Source: Liriodendron chinense
Taxonomy: Eukaryota > Streptophyta > Magnoliopsida > Magnoliales > Magnoliaceae
Direction of reading: 5' to 3'
Assembly (NCBI GenBank): GCA_003013855.2
Contig: PVNU02000127.1
Span: 806,001-870,000, forward strand
Length of the DNA: 64,000 nt
The first letter of the stretch is position 1. Every line of letters starts with the position of its first letter. The notes beneath the pieces were generated by a model. It ran no database searches, had not been told where the DNA came from, and saw nothing but the letters and a program-made list of their open reading frames with translations. Below, one piece after another: positions 1 through 12,479 of this stretch. The position numbers and the translations under genes are program-made.

Positions 1-2125
1 CGTATCAAGGGAAACCAATGGGTAATAGTCCATCCGTGGTGGGGAGCACCATATGAATGGTCTAGATTACGAGCTATGATGATACTAGTTCTGAATGATG
101 GTCTGCTGCACAATGCGCGCTTTGTAGAAGATCCAAGCCGTTCATGTGATCAGAGGGATGCTTATTAGCGTATTCAATTTGGTCATTCATCTGAACCGTA
201 CATCATGTGGGCCCCAATTTTAAATTATTTTCCAAGGAATCGATTTCATTGAATCGTCTTCATCATCTGATTCAATTGCTGGGAAAATCCACGGCCTGTA
301 TTGTGATGATGTAGATGCGGATCCCAATTGCTCTGTGATCCATACCATTGATCTTATGGCCTCGATGTACATATGTGGAGGGATGATGTCTAACAAGATC
401 TCACGGATTCGAAGACCTTAACCCTTCAATGAGTGGCCCATGGATAGATGGTTCGAAAAATACATCAACGGTCCAAATTCGGTGAAAATGGTCCAAAGAT
501 TGAAAAGATAAAATCTTTCATTGGCGATGTTTTGGGCCTCTGGCTATCCTCCATCCATGGCGGGCTGCAGGCCCATCTGATCAGCGTCTGGATCATCAAT
601 TCAATGGGCCCCACATATTGACACTGTCTCTTATTTACGCGGTGTACACCAACGGTTCAAATAAAAACATGGCAGTGATTACATAGATCATGGCCGTAGG
701 ATCCTCAAAACAAAGCTTTTTAAAAAACATCTTTACTCGTTTCATAACCCCAATACCGTACATGTGGTCAAAATCTCTCTCTACACAAGAAGAAGTTTTG
801 CTAAGCCCACGCGTGGGTACAATAGAGCCCACTACACGCCCCTCACGTGCCGACATGGCAAATCTGTTTCGGATCCAGACCGTTCATTGAGCGGGTCTCC
901 TATGTAGATGCAATTGCCCAAAATTTACGCGAATTTACTCATCAAACAGGCCCTGATTCTTGAAACGAGAGGATGGCTATGGCTAACTTTTATCAACCAT
1001 CCATTTGTTTCGTACATTATAGATAAGCTGATCGGTGGACAGGACCTATCTTTCATTAGGATGATATGCATGGCGGGATCCATCTGATGGACGGCTTGGA
1101 TCTCATACCTGATTTTCACTTTGGCACCTGATGGCATGTAGATGGGCTCCCTTGCACGCGCGTGTGGTTATCAAAATCCTATGAAAGAGTTTATTCTGCT
1201 AAAGACTAAAGGCATAAGGAGGAGCGATGAATCAACGGTTCTTGCCACCCCCGGGCTTCCCTTTCCTAGGGTCATGCTTTGAGTTTGGCCCACCATAGTC
1301 ATAATCAAGCAATGCAATCTCCACCATTAATTTCCTCATATTCACCTGGTAACAATCACAACATATGCATTTGTGTCAGAAAGTGAATTAGGAAACACCC
1401 ATTGTATGATTCCTGCATGATCATGCATTGCATTTCTTACACCACCCTTTTTTATAGATAGACGCCCCTTTTTTTGGTCTACCTTGCATGGTTGAGCTAC
1501 CAAAAGTAGGAAAAGGAGTGTGTGGTATAAAAAAAAAGCGGGTGAAAATATCAAATGCTCAGTGGTAGATGGGGAATAGAGTGTGTTTCAATGCTGATGT
1601 AATGGGTGTGTGTACGCGAAAAAAAAAGAAAAAAAAAGTTCCATTATTTAGTCATCCAAACCATTGATATTTGGGCCCCACTTTAAGTGATCCCATATGG
1701 AAAAATCCTAACCTTTCAATGAGGAGCAAGGCCAAATATATGTGGCCAGGATCTTCCAATCCTGGGGAGTTTTGCTGCATGTGACATCCAGCGGTTCCCT
1801 CAGCAGGGTGGGCAACCCGGCCCATTGCCAACCCTAGTGTATGACGGGTTGACTCATGATAGCCATAAATCATCCTTAAATTTGGGTGGCTCTGATCAGG
1901 CCTTAGTTGAAATGTTCCAAAACTGGGCCTTTCCCTCGAATATGTTTGGGCTGAAAACAACTCTGAGACGAACCTATAAACGATATCAAAGCCCATTTTT
2001 GCATCGAACCGGGGCCAGAAGTTAACAGGCCAGACAGGGCTAATGCCAACATGGTTACTGTGACTTATATGAGTAAATGGCCGTGTACACAACATGTAAG
2101 TGCAATGCAACCACCCATAACGTAC
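1..2125. other. Intronic or intergenic DNA, no gene recognised
   Basis: No open reading frame here resembles a known protein. If the gene starting at 2326 on the minus strand is real, this stretch is its second intron. The part around 1555-1640 ends in an A-rich tail and looks SINE-like but is too degraded to name. The longest frame, minus strand 1652-2143, runs through the exon at 2126-2181 and on into the intron, so it is not a protein in its own right. Confidence 0.5.
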
Positions 2126-2326
2126 CTTGTAAGACAGGTACACGGGCAGCTTCGCACCGACGTAGAGGCTTTCGGCGTCGCCTGCAAGAGAAGAATAAGA
2201 TTCATGTAAGGTTTTTCAAGTGAATGGTAGAAATGGGCTTTAAAAACAAGCCCAGAAACATGCCTTACCTGAAAATGAATGAAAGAGTAGCAGCCATAGT
2301 AGAAGAAAGGCAGTGAGACGAAGCAT
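2126..2326 (-). CDS. 5' end of an unidentified secreted or membrane protein gene (exons 1-2)
   Basis: Two exons join in frame on the minus strand. Exon 1 (2326-2269) starts at an ATG and encodes 19 residues, a strongly hydrophobic leader beginning MLRLTAFLLLW. It ends at the donor G|GTAAGG. Exon 2 (2181-2126) follows the acceptor TTCTCTTGCAG and encodes GDAESLYVGAKLPVYLSYK, ending at the donor AAG|GTACGT. Both sites fit the plant consensus and the phase is kept (G|GC codes Gly). The leader reads as a signal peptide with cleavage near Ser19-Gly20, so the product probably enters the secretory pathway. Later exons would lie at lower coordinates or beyond the window start. I do not recognise the family from 37 residues; the 'LPVYLSYK' stretch faintly recalls the luminal start of TM9SF proteins, which is only a guess. 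A TC microsatellite lies about 100 bp upstream of the ATG. Confidence 0.6.
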
Positions 2327-2424
2327 GGCTAATCTTCTTCTTGTTGTTGCTGTGAGAATGTGTCCTTTGGAAGGGGGGAAGAGGGGCATTTATTCTCATT
2401 TGTGGAGGAGAGATGGGCCATGAA

Positions 2425-2444
2425 TCTCTCTCTCTCTCTCTCTC
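2425..2444. repeat. (TC)n microsatellite
   Basis: Ten TC units. Read from the minus strand it is a GA run about 100 bp upstream of the ATG at 2326, the usual place for GA/CT tracts in plant 5' leaders. Confidence 0.9.
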
Positions 2445-3711
2445 ATTGTCTTCCACCCTACTCAATGGCTTTGTAGAATCATGTAATCCAACCCCCAACT
2501 GGGCGTAAGTCAACTACACTGATGGATAGTATCCTATCTTTGTTTATCACCATTTTGAAAATAGCAGTGGCTCATCCCCGTTGCATGTGGGACGATATAG
2601 AGCTATCCAGACCATCCAAATTTTGGGGGGTCCCATTGTGGATGGGATATATCTCGATGATCAAACTAATCAAGCAATCCTAACCATTCATTTATGGATG
2701 GTTTCAAGTAAAATAGCCAGTGGTTCAAATTCAAAGGGAGAAAACAGATGGTTGATAGTATCTCATCAGAATAATTTTCCGGTTATGCTAAATCCACAGT
2801 CAGATTAGCAATTTGGGCAGTCAAGATTGCGGTACAACTATGCCATGTGTACATTTAAATAGTAACCGCCATTTTTTTACATGGTGGTAAACTCAGATAT
2901 CAGGCTTCAAAGTCCCGACACTAATTTCAATTTCCCGAAGCTTGTCTTTCTTTCCCAGCAAAAGCCAACAAACAATTGAATGCGGGGAGCTTGAAAGGGC
3001 CACCTTCTTTCTAGCTTGGCTCGAAGCACTTCGACAAATATCGCCCAAAATTTTAAAATATCATGATATTCTCGCAAGATTTTGATCAAAAGATAATATC
3101 ACGAGATATTTATATAATTTTAAAAATTATTTATTAATTTTAATAAATATTTAATATTGGCAATTTCAACTTGATGGGCCCACATGGGAGTCGGTAGTTC
3201 AAAAGATACCCTGGTTGGAACTTGAAAGATCCGAGCGATCCGATCAGAGGAATGTCGTCCCTTGAACATGGACCTGATTGATCTTTGAGTGTATATTTGT
3301 TGGCCACATCGATCAGATGGTTAGGATTGTCCAATCAGTGTTATGGGTGCTTGCCGACTGATCGTACCTTATGAACGGTCCTGATCTCCTCCATTTGTTA
3401 CATTTCCCTTCAAAGTGAGTGTTTTTGACTTTTGGGTCCCTTTCCTTTTGGTTTAAGTAGACAAGATTATTAAGTAGACAAGATTATTGGCTTCCAAGCA
3501 GGGTTATTGGAGCTTTCACACTGGTCCACATCATACTACATGATGTGGGTATGACCAAGTTGCACTGTGTGACCAGGTTGCAGTCAGGATGTGACAGGGT
3601 TGCAGGCCTTATGTGATGACGTGGTCTAATAAAAAGGCTCCAAGCAGGGTTTCTCTGCTTACAGCCAATAGAGGATCCGGATTCTCCATTAAAAGATGTG
3701 TGCCCGATGAA
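2445..3711. other. Intergenic, no gene recognised
   Basis: AT-rich single-copy-looking DNA with a short direct repeat of about 17 bp near 3460-3487 (AAGTAGACAAGATTATT twice). The short frames here have no recognisable domain. Confidence 0.5.
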
Positions 3712-4185
3712 GGGCGCAGATTTCCTGAGAAAGCCTTGCGTAGGAAGTTGCTGCGCTGGTAACCAAGGTAGGGCCTACAGTGACGTTTTTTTATAAATCC
3801 ACCCCATCCATCCATTTTGAGAGCTCATTTTAGGACATGAGAACAAAAATGAACCGGATCCAAGACTCAAGTGGGCCGAAAACGTGAGGATTGAACGCCC
3901 ACCGTTGAAATATTTGTAGAGCCACGGGAGTTTCGAATTAGGATAATATTTGTGTTTCTAGTTCATCCCAGTAGTAGTGACGTTATGAACGGTATGGATG
4001 TAATATAAACATCACTGTGACCCAGGGAGGTTTCAACGGTAGTTCATTTTTGTTCTCATGTCCTAAAATGAGCTCCCAAAACGGATGGATGAGGTGGATT
4101 TATCAAAAAACATCACTGTGGGACCCCACCTTGGTTCCCAGCGCAGGAACTTCCTACGCAAGGCTTTCGCATGAAATCCGCGCCC
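3712..4185. mobile_element. Foldback (Mutator-like) MITE, near-complete copy
   Basis: The two ends are long inverted repeats of each other. The left end starts GGGCGCAGATTTCCTG and continues with AGCCTTGCGTAGGAAG; the right end is its reverse complement, ending GAAATCCGCGCCC. Inside lie the family hallmarks: a CCATCCATCCATTTT core, then CATTTTAGGACATGAG in the left arm and their reverse complements in the right arm (4060-4100), with a unique-looking middle near 3900-4010. No protein is encoded. The flanks share a GTGAAGGG-like string, but I cannot fix a target duplication here. Confidence 0.75.
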
Positions 4186-4232
4186 GTGAAGGGTTAAAAG
4201 GTGTTTTATCCCATTCATAGTAAGTGTTTGCA

Positions 4233-4613
4233 TACAGAAATACGGACGCTAATTGCGTCCTTGTATGGACGCGAAGCGTCCATGCAGATCTGTGGCCCAC
4301 TGTGATGTATCTGTTTATCCACGCCGTCCATCTCTTTTCTAAGATTCTTTTAAGTCATAAGACCAAGAATGAGGCAGATCCAACGCTCAAGTGGACCACA
4401 AAATAGTACACAGACGACTCTTGCATTTAATGCAACCCAAGCTTACTATTTTGTGTGGTCCACCTGATTGTTGGATCTTCTTCATTCTTGGTCTCATGAA
4501 TTCAAATGATCTTAGAAAATGGATGGACGGTGTCGATAAACAGATACATCACGGTGGGCCCCTCCGCAGATCTACCATACTGAGGAAGAATGCAATTCGC
4601 GTTCTAAAGTACT
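4233..4613. mobile_element. Compact hairpin member of the foldback MITE family
   Basis: Nearly the whole element is one hairpin. The left arm (GTGGCCCACTGTGATGTATC, then the CCGTCCATC core and GACCAAGAATGAGGCAGATC) is matched in reverse complement by 4440-4590. The middle segment of full-length copies is missing, so the loop is only about 50 bp. The ends carry extra small palindromes such as GGACGCGAAGCGTCC. Confidence 0.75.
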
Positions 4614-5913
4614 GAATCTTAACATATCCGTAGATATTCCATAATCTACCGTAGCCTATCTGTAATCTACAGTTGTCACACCTACTTTAATCTATCTACC
4701 ATCCACAGTTTCTTGCTCAACCTTTGGATAGAGCTAAACCGTTGGTGGGGCAGGCCCTTTTATTGGATGTGCCCAGCCCTATCATCTCCCCTCTCGGATG
4801 ATCTTAGCCATCCAATGAAAAACATAATGTTGGGATCTTCTAGTGGGAAGTGTGCAGAGAGGGTTTCTCCCCTCTATCATGAGGCCCAACATATGGATGA
4901 CTCGGGCCCCACATTTTTAATTAGACCTTCACTGGCTTGAATTTTATATACATCATCTTTCTTAGTCTCTCCGCTCTTGAATTATTAATCTAATATATCC
5001 AAAGTGTTCACTTTGAAAAACCTTTTAATTGACGATTTTAATTAATTTTTATTTTAACTTATTATTATTAAAATTGCACTTCATATACTCTATTTTAATC
5101 CAACTAATTTTAATTTTCTTTATATTCTAAAGCATCTCTCTATAAACCCATCATTGGTACCCTTCTTTCTTTAGTGAGTCAAAGCCATGTTATGTGACCA
5201 CTAATAGTGGGGCCCACCAACATGCCTGTACTCTTAATATCTACCTGTTTATCTGTAATGGCCTGTGCATGGGAAATCTAACACCCAGTTTATAATATGC
5301 CCCCAACAACATGAATGCCCATTGGAATCGAAATTTTAAATTGGTATCAGATCGCATGGTTCACCACCAATACGGCCTTGTACTGGGGCTGTTTCGAGCC
5401 GATACAGCTGTATTATTCATGGGTGACGCACATACCGGACAATACATATGGGTTTCTCCGCTCCCTCTCTCACAGGCCTTGATCTTCAAATGCAATCTTC
5501 AAGACCTTGGTTTGAATGGTACTAATCCAATACCTTTCTCACTGGCCTTAAATCTTCAAAATGCAATCTTCAGTACTTGCAAAATCAAGGTAAGATTCAA
5601 AGATACTGACCACACAATGACGGAGCTGAGAGTGCATACCATTAGTGATAGCACTAACCATAAAATCGCAATTAGTTTATTAAATGGAAGATCCACAGCA
5701 GAGATTAAATTAACTGTCCTTTGAGGGGGGACAAAATGTCGGTAATTATGATTGATGTTGAGGCAGATGGAGGTGATGGCATGATGAATCAACAAACCCT
5801 AACCCCACTTCGCCAACATGGAATTAGGTTGTCGCCAAAAGAAAATTACAATGTGCCTTTCTAAGATATTATAAGGGTAAGTCAGCTTTACATTGGGTTG
5901 CATGGTATTAGAA
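4614..5913. other. AT-rich intergenic DNA with a possible LTR-element relic
   Basis: No recognisable gene. Around 5342 is TGGTATCAGATC, close to the plant copia primer-binding site TGGTATCAGAGC. Around 5723 is a purine tract (GAGGGGGGACAAAATG) like a polypurine tract. The 137-residue frame between them has no recognisable domain. I could not find paired LTRs. Confidence 0.35.
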
Positions 5914-6390
5914 TGGGGGCATTTGGCGCATGGTATTAGATGAGATTAGGTGGGATGGAATTGCATTTGGTTCCGTACAAATTCCATCCAGCATTTAGGG
6001 AGGGTTGGGATTAGGTGGGATAGAGTTGCATTTGGTCTCATGTGGGATTTCCATGGATTTTGAAATCCACTACACATGTAGGCCCCACATTGATAAATGT
6101 GTTTTATCCATGCCGTCCATCTATAGATGCCCTTTACACATGACATTATGGTTATATAGATGTTCAAGTGACCAACTTCAGTTGTAAATTTAGTTCTTTG
6201 ATTACAATCCCATGGTCCACCAGATAGAATTTTGCTTAATCCAATGTTTTTTCCGTTGCAAGAATTTGATCCCAAGCATGGGATGGGATGGTGAAAATCC
6301 ACGGTATTACCAGACATGTAATCAATATGCAATAAATGATGTCGATCCCACCTAATGCTATCCCATCCCTTCTAATACCAAACATGTAAT
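5914..6390. mobile_element. MITE with PIF/Harbinger-like ends
   Basis: The left end (GGGGGCATTTGGCGCATGGTATTAGA) has its inverse at 6360-6390 (TCTAATACCAAACATG). The GATTAGGTGGGAT motif is repeated inside each arm. The high-G start followed by 'TTTGG' is typical of Tourist/PIF-type plant MITEs. A foldback-family half-copy (6060-6180) lies inside. No coding capacity. Confidence 0.55.
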
Positions 6391-7709
6391 GTCTGATAAT
6401 CAGGTGGGCCACACATGTTGCGTTGGGTAACATGCAAGAATGATGGTTCGCTCCTTTCATGGCCACCCATTCACTGCTGGGACAAGGGACCAACTAATTT
6501 TCAGGTGGGTCCCATCCCATCTACCAATGGCAAGGCGCTTGCTCAAGCATGACCAATCATTTCATGTAGAATAAAATAACGGTGACCATCAAGACCTCGA
6601 GCCGAGCCAATCTAGTCACTATCTCAAAAGGTGCAGCTACTGTGAGAAAGGAGGAATGAGCACTGCAAGAGGTGCACACATGCCCACCGAACGGTAGTCA
6701 ACATCACTGAGTTACTACTCCTGTGGTACACACTATTTACATTGTATACATTTTTCTCAATTTCATTTCTTTGTGGTTTGCAAAAGCTCCCAAAAGAGGG
6801 ATGACACTGACTACCAAACATGTATGCTAGAATACATCAGGACAAATCGCTGCTAGAATTCGTTGGGACTGTAGCCTCTAGATCTGGGGTCATCTTTCAA
6901 TTATCCAAGCCATTTATATGATAGGCCTTACCTTGGTTTGGGGTATCCAAAAAAAAAAGCTCTAAAATTGGAATAATTTAATCATTTGATCATTTGACTT
7001 TCTTCCTATGAACATGGACATTTGACTTTCTCCCTATGAGAATTTCTTTTACCTAACCACTATCCATGACAGTCCCATCATACAAACGGTTTGGATCATC
7101 AAGAAGGACCCTGAAACCAATGGCTAAAGTCCCATAGGATCCTGTTGTAATACATCAGGATGCATTCTATCAAACCTCCTTACCAAACACCACCATTTTC
7201 ATAGAATTCAATTTCAGACCACAATTCCATACCAAGATTATAAAGATAGTGAGTGTCAATATCATAAAAGATGGCACATCTACACATACCGAAGCTTTTT
7301 AATGCCATCCCACTGCCCATCCCTCACTGCTCCACCCACACCTCTTTTTGTTAAAAGAGCAAACCATTTGATATTCTGTGGGAGTGTGACAATCCATAAG
7401 CATGCCAGGCCCTGCTTTATACGTGACAAGTACATACCTCAATCCAAACCATCGACGCCATGATCCTGCTGTAAATGAAAAGTGATCAATGCTCAGAGAT
7501 CCAACTAACAATTGGTTACTAATCAAAGGTTAGGTTGTCTGATCAATATGTGAGGCGCACTATTTGGAGAGATTGATTTAGTTGGTGCATGTGTTTTGCT
7601 CTGGCTGCAATTCTGCGACCATCATACTTGGAATTCGGTCATTTTTCATTTTGCCTTTTCTCATTCTTCTTCCACTCCGAGGCCCAGAAAATGATTTTCG
7701 ATGCATTAA

Positions 7710-7903
7710 GGTCTTGTTAGGTAGACACTTAAAAATGAATACATCTCATTTTAGTTAATCATAATTATGTATTCGAGATGGTATTTCTTTATGGTAAGGA
7801 TTAAAAATAATCTTGACAACCAACATTTAGGATCTCTAATACACAATTATGATTAGCTAAAATGAGATCAACTAATTTTTTAGGCGTCCACTAAACAGGC
7901 CCC
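7710..7903. mobile_element. Short MITE with about 75-bp inverted arms
   Basis: The left arm GTCTTGTTAGGTAGAC...CTCATTTTAGTTAATCAT is matched in reverse complement by the right arm (ATGATTAGCTAAAATGAG...GTCCACTAAACAGGCC). TAA lies on both sides (7707-7709 and 7904-7906), fitting a 3-bp PIF/Harbinger target duplication. A second, partial copy of the same arm is at 12868-12950. Confidence 0.65.
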
Positions 7904-9793
7904 TAAGTTAATCAAATTCTCATTTTTAGGATCCTCTTCATCCACATCAGTTGTGGAGTCTCCACATAGATTCATGACTTGGGAAATCGGTTAGAGAAGG
8001 GCTCTGTTTTTGGAGCCTTGCATTCTACCACAAAATGTATCTAGCTTTTGTCAAAAAATGAAATGTGAGTAATGTAGCCCTAGGGATGAAATAAATCCAC
8101 AAGCAAGAAGATTCCAAAACATAACAATTACGCTAATGCGTTTCATCTTTTGAAGCCACAATAGATCTCTAACCAATCCAAAAATCTGCAATAATAGAGC
8201 TTGAAGAAAAAAAACCAACAGAGAAGTATGTGGAATTGCTCCACACAAACCCAACAGCAGAGTCGAGCCAAAGGAGTTACTAGGTGCATCTCTCCGAATC
8301 CCGTTTTAGGAAACATTGTCAACAAAGCTATAGTTCTCATTCGATCAATAATCATCCGCTCTAAAAATCCCATAATGCTCCATACGTATGACATTATAGC
8401 CATATACAAGTTCTAGAGTCTCCTACCAAAAACTAAAAGAATTTAGGAAACACAAGCAAAGTGCTTGATCTACCAAAAACACCTTATATATGGCACAAGG
8501 TCTTTTAAGGCTTCTATCGTTGTACAGAACCATGGATCTCTTATACATTTGTTATATATAGCCGAGAAATTGTATACAGATGGACTTTTGGTGGAGAAGA
8601 AGAAGAATAAACATGTCCTTGACCTGCAGGATCAACGCATGAGTTCTGGTCAACCCAACCTAGCAATCAACTTAGTCCAAAGCCGAGTCCTGGTTCCAAA
8701 GAATATGTTCCGGGCTAAAGCATGCCTTCATTTGTAACCCCTCTTCAATAAAAAATAAAATAAAATAAAAACAACATAATCCATCCAATTTTGGCTACAC
8801 ATGCAACACTTCAGAAACCTCAATTTCCTGCTCAAGCAAGCTTATGTCGATAAAATGTCAACCCATGAGTGCTATTGAGGAGCACAAGAAAACCCTTCTT
8901 GCCAGCATTAATGACAGACTGGCAACACTTATGCATGCCCAGTTATCAATATAATAGCGATTCTCAGATATGGATAGCCTCAGACATTTGATGCAGAGAC
9001 ATTGGGTGCTTGCGATTGTATCTGATGAGGCAATCTGTGGTGGTGGTGTGCCGATAATATAAGTACAGCCTAGGATGATGTGAACCTCGTCACCTCAATC
9101 TAGTGCACCTTTTACCAAGTGGACCAATTCCATCCACTTCTAAACATTTCTTGAAGCATTCAAGAACAAGCACTCCGATTATCACCATGGGGATTGGTTA
9201 GGTCATAAGTACACAACAGATAGATTCATCAGAAACTAACCCTAATGTCCAAAGATGCAATCTCATAATGCAATAGAAGAGAGATCCAACACCCTCAGAA
9301 CCCTGAGCATTTCTATTCCCAACAGCAGCCATTGTTAGTGGTACTGGCACTGGGACAGGTGATTGTCATCATCGTCAACAATCTTTTTAGCCTGCAATTC
9401 TCCAACATGCAACTTATAATGGGAAAAGGTTTAAAATCTCTGATGATGCAAAACTATTACTTCAAAAATTTGCTGAAATTGTGATTGGAAACTGGGACAA
9501 ACCCATCTGAAGACAGATCCAAATGGAAATCAGCTATTTTTTCAGATGTATTTTTCACACCGATCTCTCACTTTTTTCTTTGAAACAAATATCTCTCACA
9601 ATTTTCCAGCAATTAGAAATAACTTGAGCATTGTAATTCACAATTTTCAAGCAATCAGAAATAACTTGAGCATTTGTAAAATCATGGATCTGATATGAAG
9701 ATCATAAGAAAGTATCTACTGGATTATGAATAAGTTAAACATGCAGAATTTGTACTACATTTTATCACAATACATGAAAATCGGAGTTGAACA
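7904..9793. other. Intergenic, no gene recognised
   Basis: Low-GC DNA without a recognisable coding region or repeat structure. The short frames at 8051-8737 lack any known domain and overlap each other on both strands. Confidence 0.5.
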
Positions 9794-9912
9794 TTGGGCT
9801 GTCAATTGGCCGGGCCTAGAGTTGTCTTCAGCCTAGTTTTTGAACTGATCAGGCAGGGCGTATTCAAAATCTTGGGTTTCCTTGGCCCAGGCCCGGCCCA
9901 CTGGCAGCCCTA
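9794..9912. mobile_element. Small hAT-like element, simple-repeat interior
   Basis: Starts TTGGGCTGTCAAT and ends TGGCAGCCCTA, matching the TAGGGCTG...CAGCCCTA ends of other copies in this window. The interior is rich in GGCC and GGGCC motifs. Flanking octamers are GTTGAACA (9786-9793) and CTTGAGCA (9913-9920), six of eight identical, as expected for an old 8-bp hAT target duplication. Confidence 0.6.
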
Positions 9913-9992
9913 CTTGAGCATCCATAAAACCATTGATCTGATGCAAAGAGCAGAAGATAGATTTTAGCACATAGTCACGACCTTAAGCTTAC

Positions 9993-10464
9993 ATGTACAT
10001 AGTTGTAAACTACATTTTGTGAAATAGCATAAAAAGCCACCTGAAACACAGTAGGGTGGTTCTGTTCGTCATCCATCTTCAACCATGCAGTGAATGTTTT
10101 GATGGTCTCCACCATTTGTGGATTGATTAAGCAACTGTCCTGTATTAGTCTCAGGGATCGAAAATATCCTAAGCACAAGGTGGCACATACACTGATGAAA
10201 GTAGCAAGTGAGCTACAGTTGTGATGAGACCTGAAATTCATAAAGAAAGAAAATCAGATAAATTGTATAGGGAGGAAGGAAAAAGCATCCACAAAAACTA
10301 CTGAATTTTGAGTTCCCTCTTCCCTTTGCTTTGCACCAGTTGGCCAAGGAATTGTATGATCCTCAACCCAAGGATACACATAGTATCCTCAGAGAGATCC
10401 AGAGTAACGATCTGATGGGTCCCTAGCTTGATGGACAGATCTTCCCAAACCATCAGTTCATGCC
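9993..10464 (-). CDS. Two putative exons of an unidentified gene (fragment)
   Basis: Exon A (10464-10302) follows a pyrimidine-rich acceptor ending TTTGTAG and encodes HELMVWEDLSIKLG...QLVQSKGKRELKIQ. It ends CA|GTAGTT. Exon B (10230 to about 9993) follows the acceptor GAATTTCAG and completes the Gln codon (CA|G), encoding SHHNCSSLATFISVCATL and onwards to about 10000, where GTAAGC is a good donor. Kept phase and strong acceptors argue for real exons. The residue pattern is helical and leucine-rich, as in HEAT/ARM-type proteins, but I do not recognise the family. No start or stop exon could be assigned. A LINE remnant begins about 230 bp upstream, so this may be a truncated gene or a pseudogene fragment. 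Confidence 0.4.
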
Positions 10465-11196
10465 CTACAAATGGATAGAGAGACAGAGAGAGCAATAATT
10501 GCACGCCCATCAGATCAATGGTCCGGAACATGGACCGCTTGTAGAAACTAAAACCCATCTATGCTGTCAAATAGTCAGGTCATGGATCATCTAGCTTCTC
10601 TAGTTTTCAACAGGAAATTATTACGATAAATAATGTAAGAGGTGGAAAAGAGAAATGGACCAAATCTTAGCTGCATAAAGTGTGAGAGGAAGTGCGAGCA
10701 GGGAAGCATCTATTGCAAAATCTTAGCAAGTGCAAGTGCCCAGGAAGTAGAATCGAGAGCCCAAAAATGGAGTTAGATCATCTGCTTTGCAGAGGGATTC
10801 TCACAATCAAATATGGAATTTCTTTGGGAATGCATTCAATATTCAGATCAATAATCAGGGTATGCGTCATTGGCATGCATTGGCATCAACTCAGAATCAG
10901 GTGCAGGTGATCGTCGAGACAGCTTCTTTCATTCTCTGGGAGATGGATTGCAAGGAATAGATGCAGATTTGATGGCCAAAATGTGGTTTTTGATAATCAA
11001 TAAGCTCATTTATCGGTTGTCATTGTGGGTAAACCATTTGATAAACATTTCTTGTTCTCATGAAGCTGGTTCTTGATAGCATTGAAAATAAAGTTCTGAG
11101 AATTAAACTGGAAAATATCATTCCAGTAAGCCTCTGAAGGGTTTCTTTAAGCTTAATGAGGATGAGGCTTCATGTAGTCACCCATGTATGGCTAAT

Positions 11197-12293
11197 TAGG
11201 GCTGTACATCGAGCCAAGTCAAGTCGAGGTGGGCCAAGCTTGGCTTGACTCATCTGTGCTCTCCTCGAGTTCGAGCTCGAGCTCGCCCTCAAGCTTACCA
11301 TTGGAGCTTGCCTTGTTTGCTAAAACTTTCGAGGCGAGCTAGTGGATCGAGTCGAGGCGAGCTTACCTCGAGTCGAGTCAAGCTTGCCCCCACCTCAATT
11401 TATTCTATTTTTTACTACAAAATACAAATTAAAAGTCAACAACATTAAGTTCAAGAAGTCACACATATATTAGGGGAGAATAATATTTCTACAGGTGGGA
11501 CCCCACCATTAAATAGACCTAACTCTGATCGGTTTTTTCTTTGGCCAAGTCACACATGCTTTGAATGCAGACCACTCGTAATATTTTATGAACCATAATT
11601 AATACAGTACATGCATAGCTCACCACGTGAATGGCCTGCCCTAATTATTGCGTGGACCATCTTCATGATGAGGCCCAGCTGATTCATGGATCAAATGCAC
11701 CACCTCCCTCGTAAAATTGCAATCAATAGCTGCATATGGTGTTTGGTCTAACCATAGCTCCTGTTTTGTAGATATGCATGGTGTGTGGTCTCACCGTAGC
11801 ACCTGTGTTTGTGTAGCGTGTAAAACACACAACCATTGTGTGCTCACCATGTTTTGTACTTAAAATTACTCAATCCATCAGATATGCTAAACAAGGAATG
11901 TTCTTACTTGAACAAAATAGTAAGATTAAGAAACCCCCCAATAAGTTAGGGTTTATATGTCCTAAGCTTGGACCCCAATGTGTGTGGGGGGGAGGGGGGA
12001 GAGAGAACCAAGAAATAAGAAGATTAGCGTTTTTTTTTTTAACAAATATCTATATGAAACGAGTCGAGCTCGAGCTCGAGCTCGAGCCGAGTCGAGCTTG
12101 AATCGAGTCAAGTTTCGAGTCGAGTCGAATCGAGTCGAGTGACCCAATGGTCGAACTTGACTCGATTTCTGACTCGAGCTCCTAAATGAAGCTTGGCTTG
12201 ACTTGTTCTACTAAGTCGAGTCGAGCCGAGGCGAGCTTTTTCGAGTCAAGTCGATCGAGTTTCTTGAGCTAACTCGGCTCATGACCAGCCCTA
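11197..12293. mobile_element. hAT-like element with GAGTC/GAGCT-repeat ends, inside the LINE
   Basis: Starts TAGGGCTGTACATCGAG and ends CTCATGACCAGCCCTA. The flanking octamers are TGGCTAAT (11189-11196) and TGGCTAGT (12294-12301), seven of eight identical. About 200 bp at each end is an imperfect repeat of GAGTC and GAGCTC motifs. The centre (11400-12055) is ordinary AT-rich sequence, possibly older internal DNA or a nested insertion. No transposase is encoded. Confidence 0.75.
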
Positions 12294-12479
12294 TGGCTAG
12301 TGGTGGGGGGATTGGATTTTGGAGAGGTAACTTTGAATTTAGGTTTTCTCATTTTGTGGTCCCTGCTTTAATGTGTAGGCTAAAACTAGAGCATTGGTAA
12401 GATGGTTAAGGCAATATATCAGCCTAATTTTCACCATCTTGTTGTGGAAAGTGATCCACAAGTGTTGGTGAATATCATC

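Noticed and set aside
1790..2045. Possible further hAT-like element (CAGGGTGGGCAAC...)
   Set aside because: The GGGTGGGCAA/TTGCCAACCC pair is only about 35 bp apart and no 8-bp duplication could be found.
5311..5724. 137-residue plus-strand frame
   Set aside because: No recognised domain. It might be a decayed retroelement relic, so it is mentioned only as a finding.
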